Assembly (NCBI GenBank): GCA_025354865.1
Contig: JANXMB010000155.1
Span: forward strand, 1 to 47,423
Direction of reading: 5' to 3'
From: Acetobacteraceae bacterium
GTDB taxonomy: Bacteria; Pseudomonadota; Alphaproteobacteria; Acetobacterales; Acetobacteraceae
DNA: 47,423 nucleotides
Shown here: piece after piece, positions 40,654-47,423 of the stretch
Layout of the letters: every line of letters starts with the position of its first letter
Numbering within the stretch: the stretch's first letter is position 1
The notes under the pieces: model-generated
The model's input: only the letters and a program-made list of their open reading frames with translations
Database searches by the model: none
What the model was told of the DNA's origin: nothing
Translations under genes and position numbers: made by a program

Positions 40654-41358
40654 TTGGCCGAGGACAACCGCGACAAGGGGCGTAGCGCGTTGCTCTCCAG
40701 TTCCCTGTTTCAGGCAATGAAACCCGAGGAATTGGCCGGCATTCTGCGATTGGCGACCGAACGCCGGTTCCGCAAGGGGCAAACCATTTTCCAAAAGGAC
40801 GATCCCGGTTCGTCGATGATGGCGGTGCTCAGCGGGCGGGTGCGGATCGGGGCGATTTCCCTCGAAGGCAAGGAAATCACCCTGAATATGATCGACACCG
40901 GGGAAGTCTTCGGCGAGATCGCGCTGCTCGACGGTAAGCCGCGCAGTGCCGACGCGACCGCCATCGAGGACACCCATCTGCTGGTGATCGAGCGCCGGCA
41001 TTTCGTGCCCTATCTCGAAGGCGACAAGGGGCTGGCGCTGCGGCTGTTGTCGGTGTTGTGCGAGCGGCTGCGGCAGACCAGCGAGACCCTCGGCGATTTC
41101 GTCATGTTCGACCTGCCGGCGCGACTCGGTCGGACCTTGATCAAACTGGCCGCCGACTATGGCCGGCCGATGGGTTCGGCGGTGCGGATCGGCATCAAAC
41201 TGTCGCAGAACGACCTGAGCCGGCTGGTCGCCTCGTCGCGCGAAAGCGTCAACAAGCAGATGCGCGCGTGGGAGGGCGAGGGCCTGGTGGTGAAGGAGGG
41301 CGGCTTGCTCGTTATCCGCCGACCGGACGAATTGAAGGATCGTGTGGGCCTGGTTTGA
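40654..41358 (+). CDS. Crp/Fnr family transcription regulator
   Basis: A 234-residue regulator. Start is TTG 40654 (LAEDNRDKGRSALLSSSLFQ), with AAGGGG six bases upstream; the first in-frame ATG would cut into the domain. The cyclic-nucleotide domain has GEVFGEIALLDGKPRSADATA, keeping the Glu, Arg and Ser that bind the cAMP phosphate and ribose in CRP, so a cyclic nucleotide ligand is plausible. No Fnr-type cysteines are seen. HTH: KLSQNDLSRLVASSRESVNK, then QMRAWEGEGLVV. It is divergent (98 bases) from the serine hydrolase, which it may control. Confidence 0.9.
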   Translation: MAEDNRDKGRSALLSSSLFQAMKPEELAGILRLATERRFRKGQTIFQKDDPGSSMMAVLSGRVRIGAISLEGKEITLNMIDTGEVFGEIALLDGKPRSADATAIEDTHLLVIERRHFVPYLEGDKGLALRLLSVLCERLRQTSETLGDFVMFDLPARLGRTLIKLAADYGRPMGSAVRIGIKLSQNDLSRLVASSRESVNKQMRAWEGEGLVVKEGGLLVIRRPDELKDRVGLV

Positions 41359-41429
41359 CGGGGGCCTGCGCGCGGTATTGTGATCGCGACGGCTAATCGA
41401 TCGCCCCATTTCAACCGTAGAGAAAGGGT

Positions 41430-41453
41430 CGGTGCCTCCATCCCGGGGCACCG
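41430..41453 (+). promoter_or_regulatory. Leader hairpin before small lipoprotein
   Basis: CGGTGCC (41430-41436) and GGCACCG (41447-41453) form a 7-bp stem with a 10-base loop, ending 12 bases before AGGAG of the lipoprotein gene. It may be the crp gene's terminator or a leader structure; the data do not decide. Confidence 0.35.
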
Positions 41454-41481
41454 GCGACGGCACCCATACGAGGAGAATACC

Positions 41482-41733
41482 ATGACCAAACAACGTAATG
41501 CCGGCTTCCTGGCGCTGGCCGGACTGACCCTGGCGTTGGCGGGTTGCGGCTATAACCGGGGCGACCGAGCGGCCTCGGGCGCGTTGATCGGGGCGGCTGG
41601 CGGGGCGGGGATTGCGGCCTTGACCGGCGGTGCGCCGCTGGTTGGCGCGGCGATCGGTGCTGCGGCCGGCGCGGTCGGCGGCGCCGTCACCAGCGGCCAC
41701 GACGTCAACCTGGGACGGCCGATCTGGCGGTGA
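41482..41733 (+). CDS. Small glycine-zipper lipoprotein
   Basis: An 83-residue lipoprotein; ATG 41482 with a perfect AGGAG. Signal MTKQRNAGFLALAGLTLALA with lipobox L-A-G-C. The mature part is nearly all glycine zipper (RAASGALIGAAGGAGIAALT, then VGAAIGAAAGAVGGAVTSG), ending HDVNLGRPIWR. This is the third protein of this kind in the window; it lacks the soluble domains of the other two. Such proteins sit in the outer membrane and may be stress-related; the function is unknown. A strong terminator follows. Confidence 0.85.
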   Translation: MTKQRNAGFLALAGLTLALAGCGYNRGDRAASGALIGAAGGAGIAALTGGAPLVGAAIGAAAGAVGGAVTSGHDVNLGRPIWR

Positions 41734-41740
41734 TTCGGGC

Positions 41741-41772
41741 CTTGGGCGTGTCACGCAATTGACACGCCCAAG
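41741..41772 (+). terminator. Strong terminator hairpin after small lipoprotein
   Basis: CTTGGGCGTGTCA (41741-41753) and TGACACGCCCAAG (41760-41772) are perfect 13-base arms with a 6-base loop, 7 bases past the stop codon. There is no T run, but it is the longest perfect short-loop stem in the window. Confidence 0.7.
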
Positions 41773-41843
41773 GTGCGTGACTCTCGGTGCATGCCGGGCT
41801 AACACCCCGCCACCGTAACTCACGCTCGGTTTTGCCAAATACG

Positions 41844-43571
41844 ATGTCCGTCGCACTTCCCGCTTCATTGGCCGCAGGCCGGCGATTGCCCAATCTCTGG
41901 GACATCGCCGCCATGATCTGCGTGTTCGGGGCGTTGGTCGCGGTGGCGCACATCGCCCGCGGCACCCTGGTCCCGATCGATGCCCCCGGCGCGACGGAAG
42001 TCGGGCTCGATCCCTGGAATCTGCCGGAATATGCGGTGCGCACGACGCTGCGGATGTTTGCCGCGCTGGTGGCCTCGCTGCTGTTCACCTTCACATATGG
42101 CACGGCGGCCGCCAAGTCGCGGCGGGCCGGACTGGTGCTGGTGCCCATTCTCGACATCCTGCAATCCGTGCCCATCCTGGGGTTCCTGACGTTCACCGTG
42201 GTGTTCTTCATGAACCTGTTCCCCGGCCAGGTGCTGGGGTTGGAACTGGCGTCGATCTTCGCGATTTTCACCAGCCAGGCCTGGAACATGGCGTTCAGCC
42301 TGTATCAGTCGCTGAAAACCGTCCCCTCCGACCTGAATGAGGCGACGATCGCCTTCCATCTGACCGGCTGGCAGCGGTTCTGGCGGCTGGAGGTGCCCTT
42401 CGCGGTGCCGGGCCTCGTGTGGAACACCATGATGTCCATGTCGGGCGGCTGGTTCTTCGTCGTCGCGTCGGAAGCCGTCTCGGTCGGCGATAACACCTGG
42501 AAATTGCCAGGGATCGGATCGTACGTCGCGCTGGCGCTGGAACAGCGCGACATTGCCGCCGTGCTTTGGGCGATCGCGGCCATGCTTGCGGTGATCCTGG
42601 CCTACGACCAATTGCTGTTCCGCCCGCTGGTCGCCTGGTCCGCCCGCTTCAAATTCGAAACCACGGCCGGCGCGACCGCCGACGATCCGTGGATGCTGCG
42701 CCTGCTGCGGCGGACGCGGATGCTGCAACTCGCCGGCGATCGCATCGGCGATCTCGTCGGCGCGCTCGGCGGCATGCGATTGTCTTTTTCCACCGGGCGC
42801 CGCCAGACGAATGAGGTCGCGCCGTCCCGCGCCGTCGATATCGCCTGCGCCGTGCTGATGGGCGCCGTGCTGATCTGGATCGGCTTCATGGCGGTTGGGT
42901 TCGCTTCCGACACCCTCGCCTGGGCCGACCTGCTTGAAGCCTTTGAACTTGGCGCGATTACTATGCTGCGGGTCGCGGTGCTGATGGTCCTCGCAAGCGT
43001 AATCTGGGTTCCGATCGGCGTCTGGCTGGGGTTGCGCCCGGTCTGGGCGCGGCGGGCGCAACCGGTGGCGCAATTCCTGGCGGCCTTTCCGGCCAATCTG
43101 CTGTTCCCGCCGGTGGTGCTGTTCATCGTGCATTTCCACCTGAGCGCCGATATCTGGCTGACGCCGCTGATGGTGCTGGGCACCCAGTGGTATATCCTGT
43201 TCAACGTCATCGCCGGCGCCGCCGCCTTCCCTGGCGACCTGCGGGAGGCTGCGGCGAACTTCCGGGTCGGCGGATGGCTGTGGTGGCGCAAGGTGATGCT
43301 GCCGGGGATCCTGACATACTACGTGACCGGTGCCATCACCGCGTCCGGCGGATCGTGGAATGCGGCGATCGTGGCCGAGGTCGCGTCCTGGGGCGATACG
43401 AAGCTGGTGGCGCACGGCCTTGGCGCCTACATCGCCGGCGCGACGGACAAAGGCGACATGCCGCGCGTGGTGCTGGGCGTGGTTGTCATGTCGGCCTTCG
43501 TGGTGCTGTTCAACCGTCTGCTGTGGCGCCCGCTCTATGCCTTTGCCCAACGCCGCCTGACACTCGGCTAA
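41844..43571 (+). CDS. ABC transporter permease, two fused NitT/TauT-type domains
   Basis: A 575-residue inner-membrane protein with two complete BPD_transp_1 permease units in one chain. Each has the ATPase-contact loop: YQSLKTVPSDLNEATIAFHL in the first half and FPGDLREAAANFRVGGWLWW in the second, both in the E-A-A pattern. About twelve hydrophobic segments. Second unit starts near residue 330 after a basic linker (RLSFSTGRRQTNEVAPSRAV). ATG 41844 begins MSVALPASLAAGRR. The fused form replaces a homodimer or pair. The partner ATPase follows after 39 bases; no binding protein is present. Relatives move nitrate, taurine, bicarbonate or similar anions. Confidence 0.9.
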   Translation: MSVALPASLAAGRRLPNLWDIAAMICVFGALVAVAHIARGTLVPIDAPGATEVGLDPWNLPEYAVRTTLRMFAALVASLLFTFTYGTAAAKSRRAGLVLVPILDILQSVPILGFLTFTVVFFMNLFPGQVLGLELASIFAIFTSQAWNMAFSLYQSLKTVPSDLNEATIAFHLTGWQRFWRLEVPFAVPGLVWNTMMSMSGGWFFVVASEAVSVGDNTWKLPGIGSYVALALEQRDIAAVLWAIAAMLAVILAYDQLLFRPLVAWSARFKFETTAGATADDPWMLRLLRRTRMLQLAGDRIGDLVGALGGMRLSFSTGRRQTNEVAPSRAVDIACAVLMGAVLIWIGFMAVGFASDTLAWADLLEAFELGAITMLRVAVLMVLASVIWVPIGVWLGLRPVWARRAQPVAQFLAAFPANLLFPPVVLFIVHFHLSADIWLTPLMVLGTQWYILFNVIAGAAAFPGDLREAAANFRVGGWLWWRKVMLPGILTYYVTGAITASGGSWNAAIVAEVASWGDTKLVAHGLGAYIAGATDKGDMPRVVLGVVVMSAFVVLFNRLLWRPLYAFAQRRLTLG

Positions 43572-43610
43572 CGCGATTTTCGGCTCACACCCTTGGGGGG
43601 GATAAGCACC

Positions 43611-44912
43611 ATGGACGTCGATCCCTGCTTGCTGGAAGTGCGCGGTTGCCGTCAGGCCTACCATAAGGAGGCCAGTGCCGATCTCGTGGTTCTGGAAGAC
43701 GTCGATCTCACCCTCCGCGAAGGTGAGATCGTCGCGCTGTTGGGCCGTTCGGGGTCGGGCAAATCGACCCTGCTGCGCATCGTCTCGGGCCTGTTGAAAC
43801 CTACCTCCGGCGACGTCTTTTGGCGCGGCAAAGCGCTGACCGGGCCGGCCGACGGCGTGGCCATGGTGTTTCAAAGCTTCGCCCTGTTCCCCTGGCTGAC
43901 CGTGCAGGAGAATGTGGAACTCGGCCTGGAAGCCCGTGGCGTGTCGCGCGTGGAGCGGGAGAAACGGGCGGAACAGGCGATCGACCTGATCGGTCTGGGC
44001 GGCTTCGAAAGTGCCTACCCCAAGGAATTGTCCGGCGGCATGCGCCAACGCGTCGGGCTTGCTCGGGCGCTGGTCGTCTATCCCGACCTGCTGCTGATGG
44101 ACGAACCGTTCTCGGCGCTGGACGTGCTGACCGCCGAAACCCTGCGCACCGATCTGATCGACCTCTGGTCCGACGGCAAACTGCCGGTGAAATCGGTGCT
44201 GATGGTGACCCATAATATCGAGGAAGCGGTGCTGATGTGCGACCGAATCCTGGTGTTTTCGTCCAATCCCGGCCGGGTCGCGTCGGAACTGACGGTCCCC
44301 TTCCCGCATCCGCGCAACCGCCTGGACCCGGCGTTCCGGCAGATGGTGGACGATATCTATGCCCTGATGACCCGCCGCCCGGTAGCGGTGCCGAAAGCCG
44401 CAACCGAAACGCCGGTTTCGCCGTTGGCCATCCCGTTGCAACGCGTCGGCACCAATCTGATGTCGGGCCTGATGGAAACGATGGCGGGCGAGCCTTATCT
44501 GGGGCGGGCCGATCTGCCGGCCCTCGCGGGGTCGCTGCAATACGAGGTGGACGACCTGCTGCCGCTGGGCGAGACGTTGCAATTGCTGCGGTTCGCGCTG
44601 TTGGAGGAAGGCGACATCATGCTGACCGACAACGGCCGCGCCTTCGTCGATGCCGACACCGACGAGCGCAAGCGGCTGTTCGCCGACGCCTTGCGCGCCT
44701 ATGTACCCTTGGTCGCCATGATCCGTCAGGTGCTGGACGAACGCTGGAACCACCGAGCCTCGGCGGTGCGTTTCAGGGATGAGTTGGAGGATCATATGTC
44801 GCCGGATTATGCCGACGCTACCTTGCGGACGGTGATCGGCTGGGGCCGTTACGCCGAGATCTTCAACTACGACGAAGAGGCGGAGCAGTTCAGCCTGGAC
44901 GATATCGAGTAA
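43611..44912 (+). CDS. ABC transporter ATPase, NitT/TauT type, with AAA-associated C-terminal domain
   Basis: A 433-residue ATPase. Walker A LLGRSGSGKSTLLRIVSGLL, Q-loop MVFQSFALFPWLTVQ, signature ELSGGMRQRVGLARALV, Walker B LLLMDEPFSALDVLTAE, switch MVTHNIEEAVLMCDRILVF (the normal layout of nitrate/taurine ATPases). After residue about 270 comes an AAA_assoc_C domain (PF09821 type): EPYLGRADLPALAGSLQYEV, then LEEGDIMLTDNGRAFVDADT and RYAEIFNYDEEAEQFSLDD. This domain, of unknown role, may sense a ligand or nucleotide. ATG 43611 with GGGGGG upstream. Partner of the fused permease. Confidence 0.92.
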   Translation: MDVDPCLLEVRGCRQAYHKEASADLVVLEDVDLTLREGEIVALLGRSGSGKSTLLRIVSGLLKPTSGDVFWRGKALTGPADGVAMVFQSFALFPWLTVQENVELGLEARGVSRVEREKRAEQAIDLIGLGGFESAYPKELSGGMRQRVGLARALVVYPDLLLMDEPFSALDVLTAETLRTDLIDLWSDGKLPVKSVLMVTHNIEEAVLMCDRILVFSSNPGRVASELTVPFPHPRNRLDPAFRQMVDDIYALMTRRPVAVPKAATETPVSPLAIPLQRVGTNLMSGLMETMAGEPYLGRADLPALAGSLQYEVDDLLPLGETLQLLRFALLEEGDIMLTDNGRAFVDADTDERKRLFADALRAYVPLVAMIRQVLDERWNHRASAVRFRDELEDHMSPDYADATLRTVIGWGRYAEIFNYDEEAEQFSLDDIE

Positions 44913-44920
44913 CCCGCCCT

Positions 44921-44968
44921 CGCGGACGTCCGACAGGCCGCCCTCCCGCACGGCGCGGACGTCCGACA
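44921..44968. repeat. Direct repeat of a palindromic 15-mer
   Basis: CGCGGACGTCCGACA occurs at 44921-44935 and again at 44954-44968, a period of 33 bases, each copy containing the perfect palindrome CGGACGTCCG and each flanked by CCGCCC. It lies in the 100-base gap between the ATPase and the glycosyltransferase, 45 bases before the latter's start, so it could be a paired operator site. Confidence 0.5.
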
Positions 44969-45012
44969 ACCCGCCCATAGCCGCCTTGCGCACACATCGG
45001 TAAACAGCGCCG

Positions 45013-46182
45013 ATGGCTGCCAGCGAACCCTGCGAACTCACGATCCTGATGCCCTGCTTGAACGAGGCGGAAACCCTCGCGACCTGCATCGGCAAGGCGC
45101 AAGCCTTCCTGGCCGATAGCGGCATCGTCGGGGAGGTGCTGATCGCCGACAACGGCAGCACCGACGGATCGCAGGACATCGCCCGCAGGCTCGGCGCCCG
45201 CGTTGTGCCGATCGCCGCCAGGGGATACGGCAGCGCCTTGCTTGGCGGGATCGAGGCGGCGCGCGGGCGCTTCGTCATCATGGGCGACTCCGACGATAGC
45301 TACGATTTCAGCCGGCTCGCGCCGTTCGTGGAAAAGCTGCGCGCCGGCTACGCGCTGGTGATGGGCAACCGCTTCAAGGGCGGCATCATGCCCGGGGCGA
45401 TGCCGCCGTTGCACCGCTACCTCGGCAATCCCGTGCTCACGACCATCGGCCGTGTGTTTTTCCGCAGCCCTTGCGGGGATTTCCATTGCGGTCTGCGCGG
45501 CTTCGACCGGGAGGCGATCCTGCGGCTGGATTTGCAGGCGCCGGGCATGGAATTCGCCAGCGAGATGGTGGTGAAAGCCACGCTGCACCGGCTGCCGATC
45601 GCCGAGGTGCCGACCGTCTTGTCCCCCGACGGACGATCCCGCCCGCCGCATTTGCGAAGCTGGCGCGACGGCTGGCGGCATTTGCGGTTTCTGCTGCTAT
45701 TCAGCCCGCGCTGGTTGTTTCTATACCCCGGCACCGCGTTGTTCCTGACCGGCGCGCTGGGCATGGCGTGGCTGCTGCCAGGACCGGCCCACGTGGCCGG
45801 GGTGACGTTCGACATCAACACCTTGTTCTACGCGTCCCTGGCGGTGGTGGTCGGGTTCCACTCCATCCTGTTCTGGGTGTTCGCCAAGCTGTACGGCATG
45901 CGGGAGGGGCTGGTGCCGCCGGACCCCGGGTTCATGACGGTGGTGCGCCAGTTGACGTTGGAGCGTGGGCTGATCCTGGGCGCGCTGCTGCTGCTGTTCG
46001 GCCTCGGGCTGGGGGTCGGCGCGGTATCGACATGGGGTGGCGCGGCGTTCGGGGAACTGTCGCCCAGCAAGGCCATGCGGCTGGTGATTCCGTCCGGCAC
46101 GGCGGTGCTGCTGGCGTTTCAGATCGCCTACGGGGCGTTTTTCTTGAGCGTGCTGGAGATCCGGGCCGGCCGGCGCGGGTGA
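45013..46182 (+). CDS. Membrane glycosyltransferase, family 2 (DPM1/dolichol-phosphate-type)
   Basis: A 389-residue protein moving a sugar from a nucleotide sugar to a lipid or membrane acceptor. The cytosolic GT-A domain has LTILMPCLNEAETLATCIGK, LIADNGSTDGSQDIARRLGA, FVIMGDSDDSYDFSRL (metal-binding acidic motif) and MGNRFKGGIMPGAMPPLHRY. A late PCGDFHCGLRGFDREAILRL with PGMEFASEMVVKA is the acceptor part. Four hydrophobic segments follow (WLFLYPGTALFLTGALGMAW, FYASLAVVVGFHSILFWVF, LILGALLLLFGLGLGVGAV, LLAFQIAYGAFFLSVL), as in the bacterial DPMS-like group used to glycosylate wall or lipid carriers. No flippase or polysaccharide genes are adjacent. Confidence 0.88.
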   Translation: MAASEPCELTILMPCLNEAETLATCIGKAQAFLADSGIVGEVLIADNGSTDGSQDIARRLGARVVPIAARGYGSALLGGIEAARGRFVIMGDSDDSYDFSRLAPFVEKLRAGYALVMGNRFKGGIMPGAMPPLHRYLGNPVLTTIGRVFFRSPCGDFHCGLRGFDREAILRLDLQAPGMEFASEMVVKATLHRLPIAEVPTVLSPDGRSRPPHLRSWRDGWRHLRFLLLFSPRWLFLYPGTALFLTGALGMAWLLPGPAHVAGVTFDINTLFYASLAVVVGFHSILFWVFAKLYGMREGLVPPDPGFMTVVRQLTLERGLILGALLLLFGLGLGVGAVSTWGGAAFGELSPSKAMRLVIPSGTAVLLAFQIAYGAFFLSVLEIRAGRRG

Positions 46183-46275
46183 ATCGAGGGCCATGGCATT
46201 CGACCAAGGGGCGGGCAAGCGCCGACGCCGGCCCGCGAGCGAGGTGCCCGCGACCGTTGCGTAGACGATGGGAGC

Positions 46276-46300
46276 GTCCCGAGCAGCGTCAACTCGGGAC
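46276..46300 (-). terminator. Hairpin enclosing the stop codon of the 245-aa gene
   Basis: GTCCCGAG (46276-46283) and CTCGGGAC (46293-46300) form a perfect 8-bp stem whose 9-base loop contains the TGA stop of the minus-strand gene (46289-46291). It can end that transcript. Confidence 0.45.
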
Positions 46301-47026
46301 GATAGCGGGCGGCGGCTCGCCGATCCGATAGCCGAGCGCTCGGCGGACGGTCGATGGGTGCATGTCGCGCCAGTCGATGTGCCAGGTCTCGGGGCGCCGG
46401 TCGCGTTCGCGCTGAAAATTTTCCTCCCGCTGCCTGCGCACCCGATACAGGCGATCGAGGCTGCCGCCGTAATGCCGCAGGATCGATCCGATCCGATACC
46501 AGAATTCGCCTTCGCAGAGGCCGGGGGCGATGCCGAGGTCGAGGCAGATGTAGGCGATGGTGCGGCCGACGGGGCGGCGGCGCGTCTCGGCGGCAAGTTC
46601 CTCATTCGTGGGCAGACGGAAGGCGCGGGGATCGTCCTGGCTCAGCAGCGCGGGTTCCGGCCGGCGCGGGCCGATGGGTTTGGCCTGCGGAGCGGCTTGC
46701 GGCTTGGCCGGCGGATGGCGATGGGGTTGCAGCGCGCTGTAAGGCGGCCGGAGGAACCGCAAATCGCGGCCCCTGGCGGCGCGGGCGAGCAGGTATTCTT
46801 GCAGAGCCAGCGCCCGGAGCATGCCGCGCCGCATGCGGTGCAGAATGGTCGGGAGATCGTAAGTACCGAGGACGGCGGCGGCGGTGGCGAATTCCGGGAC
46901 GGCCACGCGGGCGGCGGCGGTCGCGGCGAAGTGTCGGGCATAGGCGATGAGGCCGGCGACAACGCGCAGAACAGACCCGATGCGTCCTGGGATGGGCCGG
47001 GGTTTGGTGGGGGCTGCGCGCGTCAT
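46289..47026 (-). CDS. Hypothetical protein (245 aa), two-part
   Basis: Starts at ATG 47026 (MTRAAPTKPRPIPGRIGSVL). I do not recognise a family. The first 100 residues are basic and Ala-rich (VVAGLIAYARHFAATAAARV, MRRGMLRALALQEYLLARAA), likely helical; a Pro/Arg/Gln-rich linker follows (QPHRHPPAKPQAAPQAKP). The second half looks like a folded domain: GRTIAYICLDLGIAPGLCEG, then EFWYRIGSILRHYGGSLDRL and ETWHIDWRDMHPSTVRRALG, with many Trp and His. No signal peptide or membrane segment. Codon use matches the neighbours. The reading frame is well supported, the function is not known. Confidence 0.6.
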   Translation of the reverse strand: MTRAAPTKPRPIPGRIGSVLRVVAGLIAYARHFAATAAARVAVPEFATAAAVLGTYDLPTILHRMRRGMLRALALQEYLLARAARGRDLRFLRPPYSALQPHRHPPAKPQAAPQAKPIGPRRPEPALLSQDDPRAFRLPTNEELAAETRRRPVGRTIAYICLDLGIAPGLCEGEFWYRIGSILRHYGGSLDRLYRVRRQREENFQRERDRRPETWHIDWRDMHPSTVRRALGYRIGEPPPAIVPS

Positions 47027-47201
47027 CGGTCGGTGTTAGCAGACCCGAAGGAACGAATCAAGAACTTTTCTGACTGTATTCCTAATACTGGCGTATGCGG
47101 GGCGCCGCCGAGATGCGCTTGCCCCGTGGACGCAATGGCCGGCGCTTGCCGGCGGGTGCGCGCCCGTGCCACGCTGGTAACGTTCCGGATGGACCGCTGC
47201 G

Positions 47202-47423
47202 ATGGACACCACACCGTTCGCCTATGAGTATTTCATCGGCCGCCGCGGCACCTTCGCGGCCGTGGCGCAGGACGTCGCCGCGATCCTGCGGGCCGAAGGC
47301 TACACCGTCAGGGTGCAGGACACCGACTTTCCGGCGGGCGGCCAGTTCGTCGCCGATATCGACGACGCGCTGCGGCGATCGCGGCATTTGCTGATCGTTC
47401 ATAGCGAGGGTTACCAGGACAGT
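47202..47423 (+). CDS. TIR-domain protein (N-terminus only; cut by window edge)
   Basis: ATG 47202 opens 74 codons to the window end. The sequence begins TPFAYEYFIGRRGTFAAVAQ, continues DVAAILRAEGYTVRVQDTDF, PAGGQFVADIDDALRRSRHL and LLIVHSEGYQDS. This is the TIR fold order: box 1 (normally F-I-S-Y-R, here FIGRR), the helix, the D-x-D-F-x-x-G strand-loop, the I-D-x-A-L-x-x-x-R-x helix and the fourth strand L-L-I-V. Catalytic Glu of TIR NADases would lie beyond the edge. TIR genes of this shape often continue into TPR or NB-ARC repeats. The family call is fair; the ribosome site is weak. Confidence 0.72.
   Translation, partial: MDTTPFAYEYFIGRRGTFAAVAQDVAAILRAEGYTVRVQDTDFPAGGQFVADIDDALRRSRHLLIVHSEGYQDS

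Noticed and set aside
38655-40676. A 673-codon minus-strand frame that includes the enoyl-CoA hydratase as its end (apparent fusion)
   Set aside because: The upstream 400 codons are an out-of-frame reading of the serine hydrolase gene; the hydratase has its own start in an ATGA overlap.
41865-45281. A 1138-codon open frame on the minus strand across permease and ATPase genes
   Set aside because: It is the antisense shadow of two well-supported plus-strand genes in GC-rich DNA; its translation is rich in His, Arg, Gln and Gly with no domain, and long antisense frames are expected at this GC content.
1-47423. CRISPR arrays, insertion sequences, prophage or plasmid replication genes
   Set aside because: No regular spaced repeats, no transposase or integrase motifs, no phage structural genes and no replication initiator were seen on either strand.

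Overview
The window reads as a chromosomal stretch of a GC-rich (mid-60s % by eye) alphaproteobacterium. The gene order fabD-fabG-acpP-fabF-mltG, the mltB-rlpA-dac-tmk run, an RHH_4-type ribbon-helix-helix protein and many short 'glycine zipper' lipoproteins fit Rhodospirillales (Acetobacteraceae or a neighbouring family). The placement is inference; no rRNA is present to settle it. No transposase, integrase, CRISPR array or phage gene was seen.

Layout. 1-2.4 kb: truncated methyltransferase, EamA-type exporter, tRNA-Val(GAC) and two small genes. 2.4-7.5 kb: an iron-type alcohol dehydrogenase/maleylacetate reductase, a translationally coupled queuosine operon (tgt-queF-queG), and a UgpC-type ATPase. 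7.5-16.5 kb: an oxidative catabolic island. A plus-strand run (peptide-type solute-binding protein, luciferase-like monooxygenase, CMD-family protein) converges on a minus-strand operon (Baeyer-Villiger monooxygenase, amidohydrolase, divergent SDR, small dimeric-barrel-like protein), with two further luciferase-like oxidoreductases beside it. 16.6-25.4 kb: cell-envelope and lipid housekeeping (GFA protein, mltB, rlpA, D,D-carboxypeptidase, tmk, mltG, fabF, acpP, fabG, fabD). 25.7-31.3 kb: a secreted single-CXXCH protein, an amidase, then SDR-dut-modC. 31.3-34.7 kb: argB, two glycine-zipper lipoproteins and a periplasmic ClpP-fold-like protein. 34.7-40.6 kb: a minus-strand block of acid/acyl metabolism (2-hydroxyacid dehydrogenase, secreted beta-propeller, MmgE/PrpD, enoyl-CoA hydratase, class C beta-lactamase-like hydrolase). 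40.6-47.4 kb: Crp/Fnr regulator, small lipoprotein, a fused NitT/TauT-type permease with its ATPase, a membrane GT2 glycosyltransferase, an unknown protein, and the start of a TIR-domain gene cut by the window edge.

The most unusual signals are a family of palindromic intergenic repeats whose TTAG end supplies the stop codon of three different genes (tmk, mltG, modC); an SDR-fold protein with a roughly 28-residue insertion in its nucleotide loop and no YxxxK motif; the Baeyer-Villiger/luciferase-like catabolic island; and the TIR-domain gene at the right edge. Non-ATG starts are common (GTG, TTG and one probable CTG), so several starts given here differ from the first ATG.
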